Part shown: piece by piece, positions 1 through 8,500 of the stretch | Position numbering within the stretch: position 1 is the stretch's first letter | Layout of the letters: each line of letters begins with the position of its first letter | NCBI RefSeq assembly: GCF_946187725.1 | Contig: NZ_CAMHSK010000002.1 | Span: 159,352-223,351 of the forward strand | From: an uncultured Treponema sp. | GTDB lineage: Bacteria; Spirochaetota; Spirochaetia; Treponematales; Treponemataceae | Direction: 5' to 3' | DNA: 64,000 bases | Program-made: the position numbers and the translations under genes | The notes under the pieces: generated by a model | Databases searched by the model: none | What the model was told of the DNA's origin: nothing | Seen by the model: only the letters and a program-made list of their open reading frames with translations

Positions 1-10
1 GAGTTTTTCC

Positions 11-979
11 ATGCGAAAGATTTTAGTTGTTGCAGTCAGTTTGCTTTCTTTGAGTAAGCAAATTCTTTTCTCTCAGGAATTCAATTCTCTTTCACCAGTC
101 CGGCTCGGCCCGGAATCTCCTTCAATTTATGATGTCTATGTAATCGGTGACGGCAGTCAGTCTTACACTGCAACCCGTTGGATTACTCCTTTTGAAATCA
201 ACCGCTATGAAACGACTTACGAACTCTGGTATGAAACCCGCGTAATCGCCGAAGAATTAGGCTACAAGTTCATAAATCCCGGTCAGGAAGGCTCCAGAGG
301 AAAAAGAGGTGCAGAACCTGCCTCAGAAAGAGAGCAACCGGTCACAATGATTTGCTGGTATGATGCGATTATCTGGTGCAATGCTTTCTCAGAAATTCAC
401 GGTCTTACTCCATGTTACACCCTTAACGGCAAAGTCCTCAAAGATGCAACCGACACCATTTCCTGCGACCTTTGCAGCTGCGATTTCAATGCTTCAGGTT
501 ATAGGCTTCCCACTGAATCAGAATGGGAATATGCAGCCAGAAAAACAATCTCAGGAATGCAGAGCGGCGGCTCAGCATCAGGTCAGGTAGATAAATACGG
601 AAAAGAAGATTTTTCGATTCCAGAAGAAGAAGTTTCATGGTCAGCATCAAATGCTTACAGAACGCATATTGTTGGCACAGCAGGCACACCTTTTTCAGAA
701 GATGCACCGCCAGTTCCAGGAAGCGGAAATCCAAATGGAGCTGGTCTTTTTGACATGAGCGGAAATGTATGTGAATTTGTATGGGATTGGAACGGGCGAT
801 ACCTTGAATCAGAAGCAGGTGAACGCGCAACAGGAATCGAAGCAGGAAGCGAACGCGTAAGCCGTGGCGGAAGCTGGTCAGAATACACGCCGTTTATTTA
901 CGCCGGAGACCGCTACAGCTACGACCCGAACGAATGCTACGACTACCTTGGATTCCGATTTTGCCGGACAGTAAAATAG
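11..979 (+). CDS. SUMF1/FGE-sulfatase-domain exported protein
   Basis: A protein of 322 residues with an N-terminal signal peptide (about residues 1-21, hydrophobic core then FSQ). The body shows the formylglycine-generating-enzyme fold signatures: GYRLPTESEWEYAAR around residues 163-177, GLFDMSGNVCEFVWDW around 245, SRGGSW at 284-289, and GFRFCR near the C-terminus (314-319). In this superfamily true FGEs oxidise a sulfatase cysteine, but many spirochaete and gut-bacterial members are exported proteins without known sulfatase partners, and no sulfatase is in view here. It starts ten bases into the window, so its upstream context is unseen. A convergent terminator region separates it from the next gene. 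Fold assignment is firm; catalytic role is not. Confidence 0.85.
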   Translation: MRKILVVAVSLLSLSKQILFSQEFNSLSPVRLGPESPSIYDVYVIGDGSQSYTATRWITPFEINRYETTYELWYETRVIAEELGYKFINPGQEGSRGKRGAEPASEREQPVTMICWYDAIIWCNAFSEIHGLTPCYTLNGKVLKDATDTISCDLCSCDFNASGYRLPTESEWEYAARKTISGMQSGGSASGQVDKYGKEDFSIPEEEVSWSASNAYRTHIVGTAGTPFSEDAPPVPGSGNPNGAGLFDMSGNVCEFVWDWNGRYLESEAGERATGIEAGSERVSRGGSWSEYTPFIYAGDRYSYDPNECYDYLGFRFCRTVK

Positions 980-998
980 AATTAACTCAAAAAAAATT

Positions 999-1036
999 GG
1001 CGGAAAGCACAGTCATAATCAACTGTGTTTTCCGCC
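999..1036 (-). terminator. Intrinsic terminator of the 5'-nucleotidase gene
   Basis: A 15-bp stem (GGCGGAAAGCACAGT paired with ACTGTGTTTTCCGCC, one wobble) closes an 8-base loop. Read on the minus strand it is followed by an unbroken run of eight T at 996-989, which makes it a good rho-independent terminator for the minus-strand gene ending at 1097. On the plus strand the trailing T run is weak, so termination of the plus-strand gene is less certain. Confidence 0.8.
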
Positions 1037-1054
1037 CTTAATTTTATCTGGCTG

Positions 1055-1086
1055 TGCTGATTAACCTCAATAAATGCTAATCAGCA
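1055..1086. repeat. 9-bp inverted repeat next to the terminator
   Basis: TGCTGATTA and TAATCAGCA form a perfect 9-bp stem around a 14-base loop, 10 bases after the stop of the 5'-nucleotidase gene and 18 bases before its main terminator hairpin. It may assist termination or protect the 3' end. Confidence 0.55.
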
Positions 1087-1096
1087 GTTAAACAGT

Positions 1097-2740
1097 TTAC
1101 TGTTCGAATACAATTCGGCCCTGACCGTTTTCATTTCGATAGCTTTCAGGGATTTTACCAGAGAAAGATTCAAAATAAGCTGCAACAGCATCACGGTCAT
1201 ACATATATTCATCGCGAGGAAGAGCTTTGAGACCTTCAAACTTATGACCATCGCCATTTTCACGAAGAACATAAGCTGTTCCGGCAACAGTGTATGTTTT
1301 GTTCAAATCAAGTGGCTCACCGTTAACCATTACATCTCGAACACGATATTCGCCTTCTACAACACCTGTGAAGAAGCTGTTCTCGTCAGTTTTTACTGAA
1401 GAAGGAATGTTTGCGTTTACTTTGTAAGTAACGCCTGAAACCTGAAGCATACCACCGCACATCTGAGGATAGAGTCTAATTCCAAATTCAAGTTCGTCAA
1501 GCAAAGCCTGACCGCTGATTTCACATACGCAAAGCCTGTTTCCAAATGGCTGAAGAGAGAATACATCACCGTAAGTAATATCACCTGCCTTAACAGTCTT
1601 TCGGATTCCACCGCCGTTTACGAGAGAAATATCAGTCTTGTAAGCACTGCGGAAAGCATCTGCAACGAAATCGCTCAAGTTTGTCTCGCGGTTACGAACA
1701 AGCCATTTTCCGTTTTCGTCTGTAGCGACAAGAGAGAAGTCAGACTCACCGACTTTCTTTCCAAGATAAGCTGCGAATTTTTCATTGATAGAATCAATCA
1801 TGTTTTTGATTTCCATATCAACAGAAACGCCATCTTTCTGAGGAACAGAATTGATTAATTCGACGCTTATAGCACCGTCTTTTGCAATTGTGAGCTTACC
1901 GATGTTATTAAGTTTTGTGCCTGTCTGTGTAATAGTAACAGGTTTTCCTTCCTTGTTGTTTACGACAAGTCCCGGTGTGATTTCATGAGAGTGACCGTCA
2001 ATGAGGACATCTGCACCAGTTGTGTTTGCAACAACACTCTCTGCACTCCATTCAGGAGTAACATTTTTTTCACCAAGGTGAGCCAAAAGAATTACATAGT
2101 CAGCCCCCTTTTTGCGTGCCTCATTGATTGCGTTCTGAACATCAGCAAACATAGCCTCGCCTTTGTTCTCGCCACCGAAACTGTAAATGAATTTTCCGTC
2201 TGTATTTTTGAAAATTCCTGGTGTTGATTTTGTGATATTCTCTGGAGTGCTTACACCAACGAAAGCAACCTTTGTTTTTCCGTAAGAAAGAATCTTATAT
2301 GCCGGGAAAATGAGCTTGCCTTTTTCGTCGCGTGCATTGCATGAAATGTATCCGCAAGAAAGTGCCTTTGCGATTTCATTGAAACGCTTCATTCCATAGT
2401 CATATTCATGGTTTCCAGGAACTGCAACTTCATAGCCGAGTGCATTCATGATTTCGATGATGTAACCGCCTTCAGAAATGCTTCCGACTGGAGAGCCCTG
2501 AATTGCATCGCCTGCATCAACAAGGGAAACATACGGAGTTACTTCCTTCATTTCCTTTTTGTAGAGCGAAAGACCTGCATAACCGATATTATCGTCAAGT
2601 CCACAGTGAACATCGTTTGTGTAAAGAATTACGATGTCATTGTCCGGAAGAGTGGGAGCAGCCTTTGTGCTCGCACAAGAAACGGCAATTGCTGCAAAAA
2701 TGCCGGCAATCGCTGCCATAAAGACGAATCTTTTTTTCAT
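1097..2740 (-). CDS. 5'-nucleotidase / 2',3'-cyclic phosphodiesterase family lipoprotein
   Basis: 547 residues of the UshA/5'-nucleotidase family, which hydrolyses nucleotides or nucleotide sugars outside the cytoplasm. A lipoprotein signal ends with Cys at about residue 22 (IAVSC). The N-terminal calcineurin-like metallophosphatase domain shows the metal motifs LYTNDVH (about 39-45), DAGD (about 76), GNHEYDYG (about 110; the usual Phe is Tyr) and DGHSHE (about 248). The C-terminal substrate domain carries NGGGIRK and FSLQPFGN around residues 375-400. Length is typical. It is transcribed alone from a good promoter, with an ideal AGGAGG ribosome site at 2751-2756. The exact substrate cannot be told from sequence. 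Confidence 0.92.
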   Translation of the reverse strand: MKKRFVFMAAIAGIFAAIAVSCASTKAAPTLPDNDIVILYTNDVHCGLDDNIGYAGLSLYKKEMKEVTPYVSLVDAGDAIQGSPVGSISEGGYIIEIMNALGYEVAVPGNHEYDYGMKRFNEIAKALSCGYISCNARDEKGKLIFPAYKILSYGKTKVAFVGVSTPENITKSTPGIFKNTDGKFIYSFGGENKGEAMFADVQNAINEARKKGADYVILLAHLGEKNVTPEWSAESVVANTTGADVLIDGHSHEITPGLVVNNKEGKPVTITQTGTKLNNIGKLTIAKDGAISVELINSVPQKDGVSVDMEIKNMIDSINEKFAAYLGKKVGESDFSLVATDENGKWLVRNRETNLSDFVADAFRSAYKTDISLVNGGGIRKTVKAGDITYGDVFSLQPFGNRLCVCEISGQALLDELEFGIRLYPQMCGGMLQVSGVTYKVNANIPSSVKTDENSFFTGVVEGEYRVRDVMVNGEPLDLNKTYTVAGTAYVLRENGDGHKFEGLKALPRDEYMYDRDAVAAYFESFSGKIPESYRNENGQGRIVFEQ

Positions 2741-2750
2741 AAATGAAAAT

Positions 2751-2791
2751 CCTCCTTTTTTGATTTCATTTTAATTACGGTGTGGATTATA
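2751..2791 (-). promoter_or_regulatory. Promoter -10 and Shine-Dalgarno of the 5'-nucleotidase gene
   Basis: On the minus strand a consensus TATAAT lies at 2791-2786 and AGGAGG at 2756-2751, ten bases before the ATG. The -35 region is a T-rich stretch without a good TTGACA match. Confidence 0.6.
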
Positions 2792-2814
2792 TCACAAAAG
2801 CCTTAAAAGAAAAA

Positions 2815-4143
2815 TTAAATTTTTCGCAAAGTTTCAATTGGTTTTTCTTTGCCGGCTTTTAAGGCGGGGAACAGGCTCACCAGAAGAGAAAGAATCAGTG
2901 TTCCAAGCACAATCAGCGAAATCTGACCTGCAGGAATCACAAGCGGAATATTTTGAAGATAAAAGGCCTCGTCAAGAAGATGAACCGTCACATAGTTTGA
3001 AAGATTGCCATCGCTGATAAAATAGAAAATTCTTGCAAAAACATTGACGACAGCTTCGATTCCACCCATAATCGCGTTGAATTTTACTGAACAGAAAAGG
3101 CCAAGCGGAAGACCAAAAAGCACTCCAAAAAATCCTGTGACAAGCCCTGTAACAAGGAAAGAAATGGAAATTCCGGCCGAAGTTCCGCCCAGGCTTTTTA
3201 AGATTGCGATTTCCTTTTTTCGTTCCATAACGAGCATAATAAGCGCACTTGAAATATTTACGGAAGCGACAAGCACAATCAGCATCATAATAAAAAGAAG
3301 CATAATCTGAGTGGAAGCAAAATTTTCGTATTGAGAGGAGTTCAAATCATTCCAACGATAAAGACGGCCGGCCGAAGAAAGAAAGGCAGCAAGTGAATTG
3401 TATGTTTTCTGAAGGTCGAGCGAAAAAGCATCGTAGGTTTCAATTCCAAAAACCGCTGAAAATGAATTTGCCGAAATCAAGTTAAATCCGGACTCAAGCG
3501 ACACAAAAAGCCAGAGAGCGTCAAGTTCCTGATACCCAGAAGAAACAATTCCGCTCACTTTAAGCGGCGTGATTTTAGGCATGGTCTTTCCAGAAGCATT
3601 TTCTTTAGTGGTAATAAGGCGAATCGTTCCACCAGCCTTAACGCCCAAATCTTCAGCAAGTTTTTTTCCAAGAACACAGGAATTCCGTGAAGTTAAGTCG
3701 ATTTTTCCATCAAGAATCTCAAAAAGTGATGCAAAAGACGGATTTTTTTCAAAAATATCACTTTCAACTGCACGAATTTGCGCGCCGAAACGGCCTTTTA
3801 CAGAAGAAGCGAGCGCAATTCCCTGAAGCTCAGGATAAACATTTTTTACGCCAGAATCATAAAGCTTTATAGAATCAGCAAAAATCTTCATTGATTCGGC
3901 ATTCTTTGAATAATCAGAATGCGGATACAGGATAAGCTGAAGATGAGATGAAGACAGACCAATCATCCGTTCAGTGATGCCCTTAATCATTCCATTGGAA
4001 ACCGTGAGCACCATAATCAATGGAACGAGACTGATTCCGATGCACAAAAGCGCACCAAAAAGGCTTCTTCGCGCATTTGATTTTTTGCCTGTCCTCGGAA
4101 AAAGCAGTCGGTATGCAAAAGAAATAGAAGAAGAAAGCGTCAT
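2815..4143 (-). CDS. LolC/LolE-family ABC transporter permease
   Basis: 442 residues with the FtsX/MacB-like layout of lipoprotein-releasing permeases: one membrane segment near residues 28-48, a large extracytoplasmic domain (about 50-270), then three more membrane segments in the C-terminal third. The start is ATG at 4143, overlapping the stop of the ATPase gene by ATGA, so the two are translationally coupled. Together with the ATPase at 4143-4844 and the second permease at 4837-6195 it would form a LolCDE-like complex that extracts lipoproteins from the inner membrane. Which permease is LolC and which LolE cannot be decided by eye. Confidence 0.85.
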   Translation of the reverse strand: MTLSSSISFAYRLLFPRTGKKSNARRSLFGALLCIGISLVPLIMVLTVSNGMIKGITERMIGLSSSHLQLILYPHSDYSKNAESMKIFADSIKLYDSGVKNVYPELQGIALASSVKGRFGAQIRAVESDIFEKNPSFASLFEILDGKIDLTSRNSCVLGKKLAEDLGVKAGGTIRLITTKENASGKTMPKITPLKVSGIVSSGYQELDALWLFVSLESGFNLISANSFSAVFGIETYDAFSLDLQKTYNSLAAFLSSAGRLYRWNDLNSSQYENFASTQIMLLFIMMLIVLVASVNISSALIMLVMERKKEIAILKSLGGTSAGISISFLVTGLVTGFFGVLFGLPLGLFCSVKFNAIMGGIEAVVNVFARIFYFISDGNLSNYVTVHLLDEAFYLQNIPLVIPAGQISLIVLGTLILSLLVSLFPALKAGKEKPIETLRKI

Positions 4144-4844
4144 CAGTTCACCTTCCCGTTCAAATCATAAGGCTCTAGACGGCCATTTTTGATTGAATAG
4201 CACAAGTCGCCCTTCTTCGCAAGATTTATATCATGAGTAACGAGCAAGAGCGTCTTCTGGTACTTGTCCGCCATAGAAAAAAGCAGTTCGCCAATCATTT
4301 TAGAATTCTGCGGATCAAGATTTCCTGTCGGTTCATCTGCAAGAATCAGTTCCGGGTCATTTATGAGCGAGCGGGCAACAGCAACCCTCTGTCGTTCACC
4401 GCCGGAAAGCTGACTCGGCAGATGGTCAAGGCGGCTTTCAAGTCCGACATCACAAAGAAGCTGCCGTGCCTTTTCCATTGCAGTTTTTTTTGAGCATCCG
4501 GCCATAAGGGAAGGCAGGAATACATTTTCGAGGGCAGTAAAATCTTTCAAAAGATAATGAAACTGGAAAATGAGGCCGAGAAAATGAGTTCTATATGCAG
4601 AAAGCTCTTTTTCACCAAGCCGTGAAAGATTATATGAGCCACACAGGACTTCACCACCGCTTGCACTGTCTAATCCGCCAATTATATTGAGGAAAGTGCT
4701 TTTTCCGCTTCCGCTGGCACCAACAATCGTGATTTTTCGCCCCTTCTCGATTTCAAGGCTCAAATCTTTAAGAATGGTTAAAGTTTCACCTTCAGTTCTG
4801 TATGTTTTTTCAAGCGCTTTTACGCTCACAACGATATCACTCAT
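4143..4844 (-). CDS. lolD: LolD-like lipoprotein-release ABC ATPase
   Basis: 233 residues, the usual length for LolD/MacB-type ATPases. Walker A GASGSGKST at about residues 38-46, Q-loop in LIFQFHYLL, signature LSGGERQRVAVARS at about 145-158, Walker B LILADEPTGNLD. The FHYLL after the Q-loop is characteristic of the LolD subfamily. Its start overlaps the upstream permease by 8 bases and its stop overlaps the downstream permease by 4, so all three subunits are coupled. Confidence 0.9.
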   Translation of the reverse strand: MSDIVVSVKALEKTYRTEGETLTILKDLSLEIEKGRKITIVGASGSGKSTFLNIIGGLDSASGGEVLCGSYNLSRLGEKELSAYRTHFLGLIFQFHYLLKDFTALENVFLPSLMAGCSKKTAMEKARQLLCDVGLESRLDHLPSQLSGGERQRVAVARSLINDPELILADEPTGNLDPQNSKMIGELLFSMADKYQKTLLLVTHDINLAKKGDLCYSIKNGRLEPYDLNGKVN

Positions 4845-6195
4845 CTCTCATCACCTCAACAACAGTCAGTTTTAAGATATTTCTGCTCGCAATGAAACTC
4901 GCCAGCAAAGAAGAAAAGATTCCAAACAGGGAAATCAGCACGACTTCATTTACAAAAATTTTGGGCGGAATGCTTGCATAAAGCATGAACATGGGATTCT
5001 CCCGCACAAAATCTCCGTTTTCAGGATTCAAAATCATAACGCCAATCAAGGTCGCATAATAGGAAAGCTTAGAGAGAAGCAGGAATACGCTGCCCATATT
5101 GACTGAAAGGAAAAGCCCCAGAACAGTTCCCGGAACCGAACCGAAAACACCGGTCAAAAATCCCTGCATAACGAAAATCGACTGAATCGAGCGTTTTTTG
5201 CCGCCAAAAGCACTGAGCACAGAAATTTCTTCACGACGCTCGTAAACCATTCGCCTCATGCCGTTAAAGATGTTGATTGCAACGACCACGAAAATCAGGA
5301 AAACCAGAACCATGAGCATATTCTTTTCGACCTGCAATGCACCAAAAAAAGAACGATTGTAGTTCTTCCATGACTCAGCCTTCAAATTCGGAAATTCAGA
5401 AGAAATTCGCGAGATTTCCCTTGCATCGGCATTTTCATCAAGCAATTTGACACCATAAATCAGTTTTGCACCGTTACCAAAATATTTTTTTCCATCTTCA
5501 AAGCTGATGAAAGCAAAACCTGCATTGATGTCCGCATATCCTGTGTGAAAAATTCCGGTTACAGTGAAAATTCTGTCGCCTGAAAAAAGTTCAACATCAC
5601 TGCCGCCGGAAAGCGCATAAAGATTGATTTCACTGCCAAGTCTTGCCCCGATTCTGCGTGCAAGTTCTGAGCCGATTACGATTTTGTTTTCCCCGGAAAT
5701 GTCAAATTTTCCGGAAATGATATGAACCTGTTTTTTAAATCCGGCATCACTCTCAAAAATTGAAGCAGGAACGGCCTTAATCATCGCAGCTGATTCCTTG
5801 CCATAAGAACCGAGAACAAGACTCTGGGCCTCATAAAACGGCGTGAATGACCGTACGGAAGATTCAGAAAGACAGAATGACTCAAAAGAAGCCCTTCGCT
5901 CTGAAAAATCCGCACCGGCAAGCTCATCATCAGATTCAAAATTTTCTACGCGAATATGATATGAACTGATTTCCATTATGACATCAATAAAGCTGTGCTG
6001 AAAACCGTTCATCACGCAGATTACAGTAATCAAAGTCATGACGCCAAAGCAGATTCCGAGAGTAGCAAGAGTCGTCGTAAGTGCAGAAGAACCAGTTCTG
6101 TCAACCTTTGCAAAACGCCTCGACACGAAAAAAATCCATGAAAGCGATGATTTAATAGAAGAAAACAAATCTTTTAACGAAAGCCTAGTATTCAA
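4837..6195 (-). CDS. LolC/LolE-family ABC transporter permease (second)
   Basis: 452 residues, paralogous in architecture to the permease at 2815-4143: membrane segment near residues 40-62, a large extracytoplasmic domain, then three C-terminal membrane segments (one around LMVLVFLIFVVVAINIF). Its start overlaps the stop of the exported protein upstream by 11 bases, and its stop overlaps the start of lolD. Two different permeases, as in enterobacterial LolC plus LolE, suggests a heterodimeric exporter. Confidence 0.85.
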   Translation of the reverse strand: MNTRLSLKDLFSSIKSSLSWIFFVSRRFAKVDRTGSSALTTTLATLGICFGVMTLITVICVMNGFQHSFIDVIMEISSYHIRVENFESDDELAGADFSERRASFESFCLSESSVRSFTPFYEAQSLVLGSYGKESAAMIKAVPASIFESDAGFKKQVHIISGKFDISGENKIVIGSELARRIGARLGSEINLYALSGGSDVELFSGDRIFTVTGIFHTGYADINAGFAFISFEDGKKYFGNGAKLIYGVKLLDENADAREISRISSEFPNLKAESWKNYNRSFFGALQVEKNMLMVLVFLIFVVVAINIFNGMRRMVYERREEISVLSAFGGKKRSIQSIFVMQGFLTGVFGSVPGTVLGLFLSVNMGSVFLLLSKLSYYATLIGVMILNPENGDFVRENPMFMLYASIPPKIFVNEVVLISLFGIFSSLLASFIASRNILKLTVVEVMRDE

Positions 6196-7546
6196 ATTCT
6201 CGTCTCCTCTGCTCCTGACCGTCCAGATATATGATTTCAGAAGTTTTCACTCCGCCCTTATACAAAAGCTCAACAGAAAATCCGCCTTCAAAATAAAGTT
6301 TTTCTGAATAATCGGTGGCAGAACTGTATTTCCGCTCAAGATGAAGTTCCCCATCCTCATAAAAAGAAAGATTTGCAGGCTGGGAGTTTTTTTCAGTCAC
6401 ACTGGAATAATCGTAGACATTTTTGGTTTCATGTTCTTCAACGAGGTTTCGTCCGAAAGAATTTGTCCTGTAAGACCAGCGCGTGATTTTTTCTTCGGAA
6501 ATTCGTCCTTCCTCGTCATAAGTAAGGGAAGTTTTTTTATCATTCAGGAGCACAGTTTCTTTTTCAGGAGCGGCATCCTTATTCTTTTTCTTGGATTTTT
6601 TTTCACGCTCCTCATAATGACTTTCAAGCAGTTCAACAATCCGCCCGTTTTCATCAAAATGATTTTCAACACGCTTTTTTTCTGCAATCTTATCTTCAAT
6701 CAGCGATACAGGCTTATTTGATTCACCTTCGTACTGATAATCCATTTCAGTTTCGAGCTTTATGTTTTTTGCAACAGAAGCAGTTTTGAATTGCTCGGTT
6801 TTCACAAGACGATAAAGCACATCAAAATGTTTACGAATGAGTTTTTCGCCGTAGAAATTAACAAGAACCGTATTTTCACCGTCTTTCCAGACAGTAAACT
6901 GCTCGCCGTCATACGAAAATCGCCTCAAAGCACCGTCTTTTTTTGTATAGAAATGCTCTTCTGGAACCTCATCCTCTGTTTTTTCTGAACCTTGCGAATC
7001 GATTCCACGGCTGTCATTGTCTTCAAGCATTTCAAGGATTTTTGAGCCGTCAAGGATTCCGATTGCATCAGGATTTTCGGTTTTTACCCCTTGAGAATTA
7101 AGAGTCTGCAAAATCTGGTCAATCCAGTCGAATTCTTCGATAATTTCACCGTCAGATTCTTCCTCTTCTTCGCCACCTTCAATATTTTCTATCCCTGCGA
7201 AAAAATCATTTGTTACATATAAATCTTCAGGGCAGAAAGTCGCATCGATTATTCCGATTTTTTCTGGAAAATAGAATTCGCAGAGGTACACAGGATTTCT
7301 CACTGAATCAACGATTTTTCTTTTAGTCAGAATATTTGAGGCAGTTTTTGAGATTTGCGCAAGGGGAATTGCCTCAGGCATAGAAGTGAGGCTTTTGGCA
7401 TTATAGCGGGTGATTTCAAAGACAAGGTTCTGAACATAAGAAAGTGCCTTTTCCTCGTTCAAAGAAAGTTCCCGTGAAAAAGCAGGGAGCAACCCACACC
7501 CAAAAAAGAGAATTCCAAAAAAAGTCCTAAGAAAAACAGGCTTCAA
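6185..7546 (-). CDS. Exported protein of unknown function upstream of the Lol genes
   Basis: About 453 residues from a TTG at 7546 that gives a clean signal peptide (KPVFLRTFFGILFFGCGLLPAFS). Another TTG at 7594 would add 16 residues before it; no start is decisive. I recognise no family. The middle (about residues 120-200) is very acidic (EGGEEEEESDGEIIEEFD), and the second half consists of beta-rich, repeat-like strands with charged turns such as YDEEGRISEEK, FDENGRIVELLE and FYEDGELHLERKY, resembling MORN or YD-type repeat proteins. Position between ftsY and the Lol operon, with overlap to the permease, suggests an envelope role. Confidence 0.7.
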   Translation of the reverse strand: MKPVFLRTFFGILFFGCGLLPAFSRELSLNEEKALSYVQNLVFEITRYNAKSLTSMPEAIPLAQISKTASNILTKRKIVDSVRNPVYLCEFYFPEKIGIIDATFCPEDLYVTNDFFAGIENIEGGEEEEESDGEIIEEFDWIDQILQTLNSQGVKTENPDAIGILDGSKILEMLEDNDSRGIDSQGSEKTEDEVPEEHFYTKKDGALRRFSYDGEQFTVWKDGENTVLVNFYGEKLIRKHFDVLYRLVKTEQFKTASVAKNIKLETEMDYQYEGESNKPVSLIEDKIAEKKRVENHFDENGRIVELLESHYEEREKKSKKKNKDAAPEKETVLLNDKKTSLTYDEEGRISEEKITRWSYRTNSFGRNLVEEHETKNVYDYSSVTEKNSQPANLSFYEDGELHLERKYSSATDYSEKLYFEGGFSVELLYKGGVKTSEIIYLDGQEQRRREFEY

Positions 7547-7612
7547 CTCACTTTCCAAAAAATTGCTTGCCTTCAAAAAGCACCGCAATGACAATTTTTA
7601 ATCAGCACTTCC

Positions 7613-8482
7613 CTAATTTCCGAGAAATTCATCGACATATTTTTCAGGATTGAAAGGCTCTATGTTTTCGTATTTTTCGCCGGTACAAACAAACAGAACC
7701 GGGATAGAAAGCTGCTTTCCGATTGAGAAAAGGCAGCCGCCGCGGGCAGTTGAATCGTACTTTGTGATTACAAGTGCATCCACTCCAACGCTCTCAGAGA
7801 AAACCTCTGCCTGCCGAAGCGCATTTTGCCCTGTCGTACCGTCAATCACGAGGATTTTCTTAAAACAGCCGGCATCGGCCTTTTGTGCTGCGATTCTGTC
7901 AATTTTCTGAAGCTCGCGAACAAGATTTTCTTTATTGTGAAGACGGCCAGCGGTATCTGCAATAATCACACCGCCACCGTTTGCCCTGCAAGACTCTGCC
8001 GCATCAAAAACAACAGAACTTGGATCGCTTCCATGCTGATGAGCAATGACACGAATTCCAAGACGCTCACCGTGCATTTCAAGCTGTTCTTCCGCTGCCG
8101 CCCTGAAAGTGTCGCTCGCCGCCATAATTACATTTTCACCGGCTTCTTTATAGAGCTTTGAAACTTTTGCAGCAGTCGTGGTCTTTCCGACGCCGTTTAC
8201 GCCAAGCATCATATAGATGTTGACTTTGCCCTTTTCAGGAACGAATTCGCACTTTTTTATATATGGAAGAAGCATCTGTTTAAGTTCGGCCTTAATCAAT
8301 GCTTCGTCAGTGATTTTTTTGGCACGACAAGTTTTTTCAAGTTCTTCGCTGATTTCATAAGCCATTTTTGCACCCATATCACCTTCAACGAGCGCATCTA
8401 TCAAATCTTCAAAAAATTCTTCATCAATCTTTCTGGAACTGAAAAGATTTTTAAACTTCTGTGCAAATGAAAGTTTTGCCAT
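7613..8482 (-). CDS. ftsY: Signal recognition particle receptor FtsY
   Basis: 289 residues: the NG core of the SRP receptor with no long acidic A domain. Helical N domain about residues 1-80; G domain with P-loop GVNGVGKTTT at 94-103, DTFRAAA at 124-130, DTAGR at 176-180 and TKYD at 240-243 (the usual motif is TKLD). It receives ribosome-nascent-chain-SRP complexes at the membrane. It lies in the prfB-ftsY-Lol operon, 18 bases downstream of the preceding gene. Confidence 0.95.
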   Translation of the reverse strand: MAKLSFAQKFKNLFSSRKIDEEFFEDLIDALVEGDMGAKMAYEISEELEKTCRAKKITDEALIKAELKQMLLPYIKKCEFVPEKGKVNIYMMLGVNGVGKTTTAAKVSKLYKEAGENVIMAASDTFRAAAEEQLEMHGERLGIRVIAHQHGSDPSSVVFDAAESCRANGGGVIIADTAGRLHNKENLVRELQKIDRIAAQKADAGCFKKILVIDGTTGQNALRQAEVFSESVGVDALVITKYDSTARGGCLFSIGKQLSIPVLFVCTGEKYENIEPFNPEKYVDEFLGN

Positions 8483-8500
8483 AATTTCCCCACTTTTTTT

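Noticed and set aside
360..590. Small protein inside the SUMF1-like gene
   Set aside because: Out-of-frame shadow without ribosome site; the same applies to the many antisense frames within housekeeping genes.
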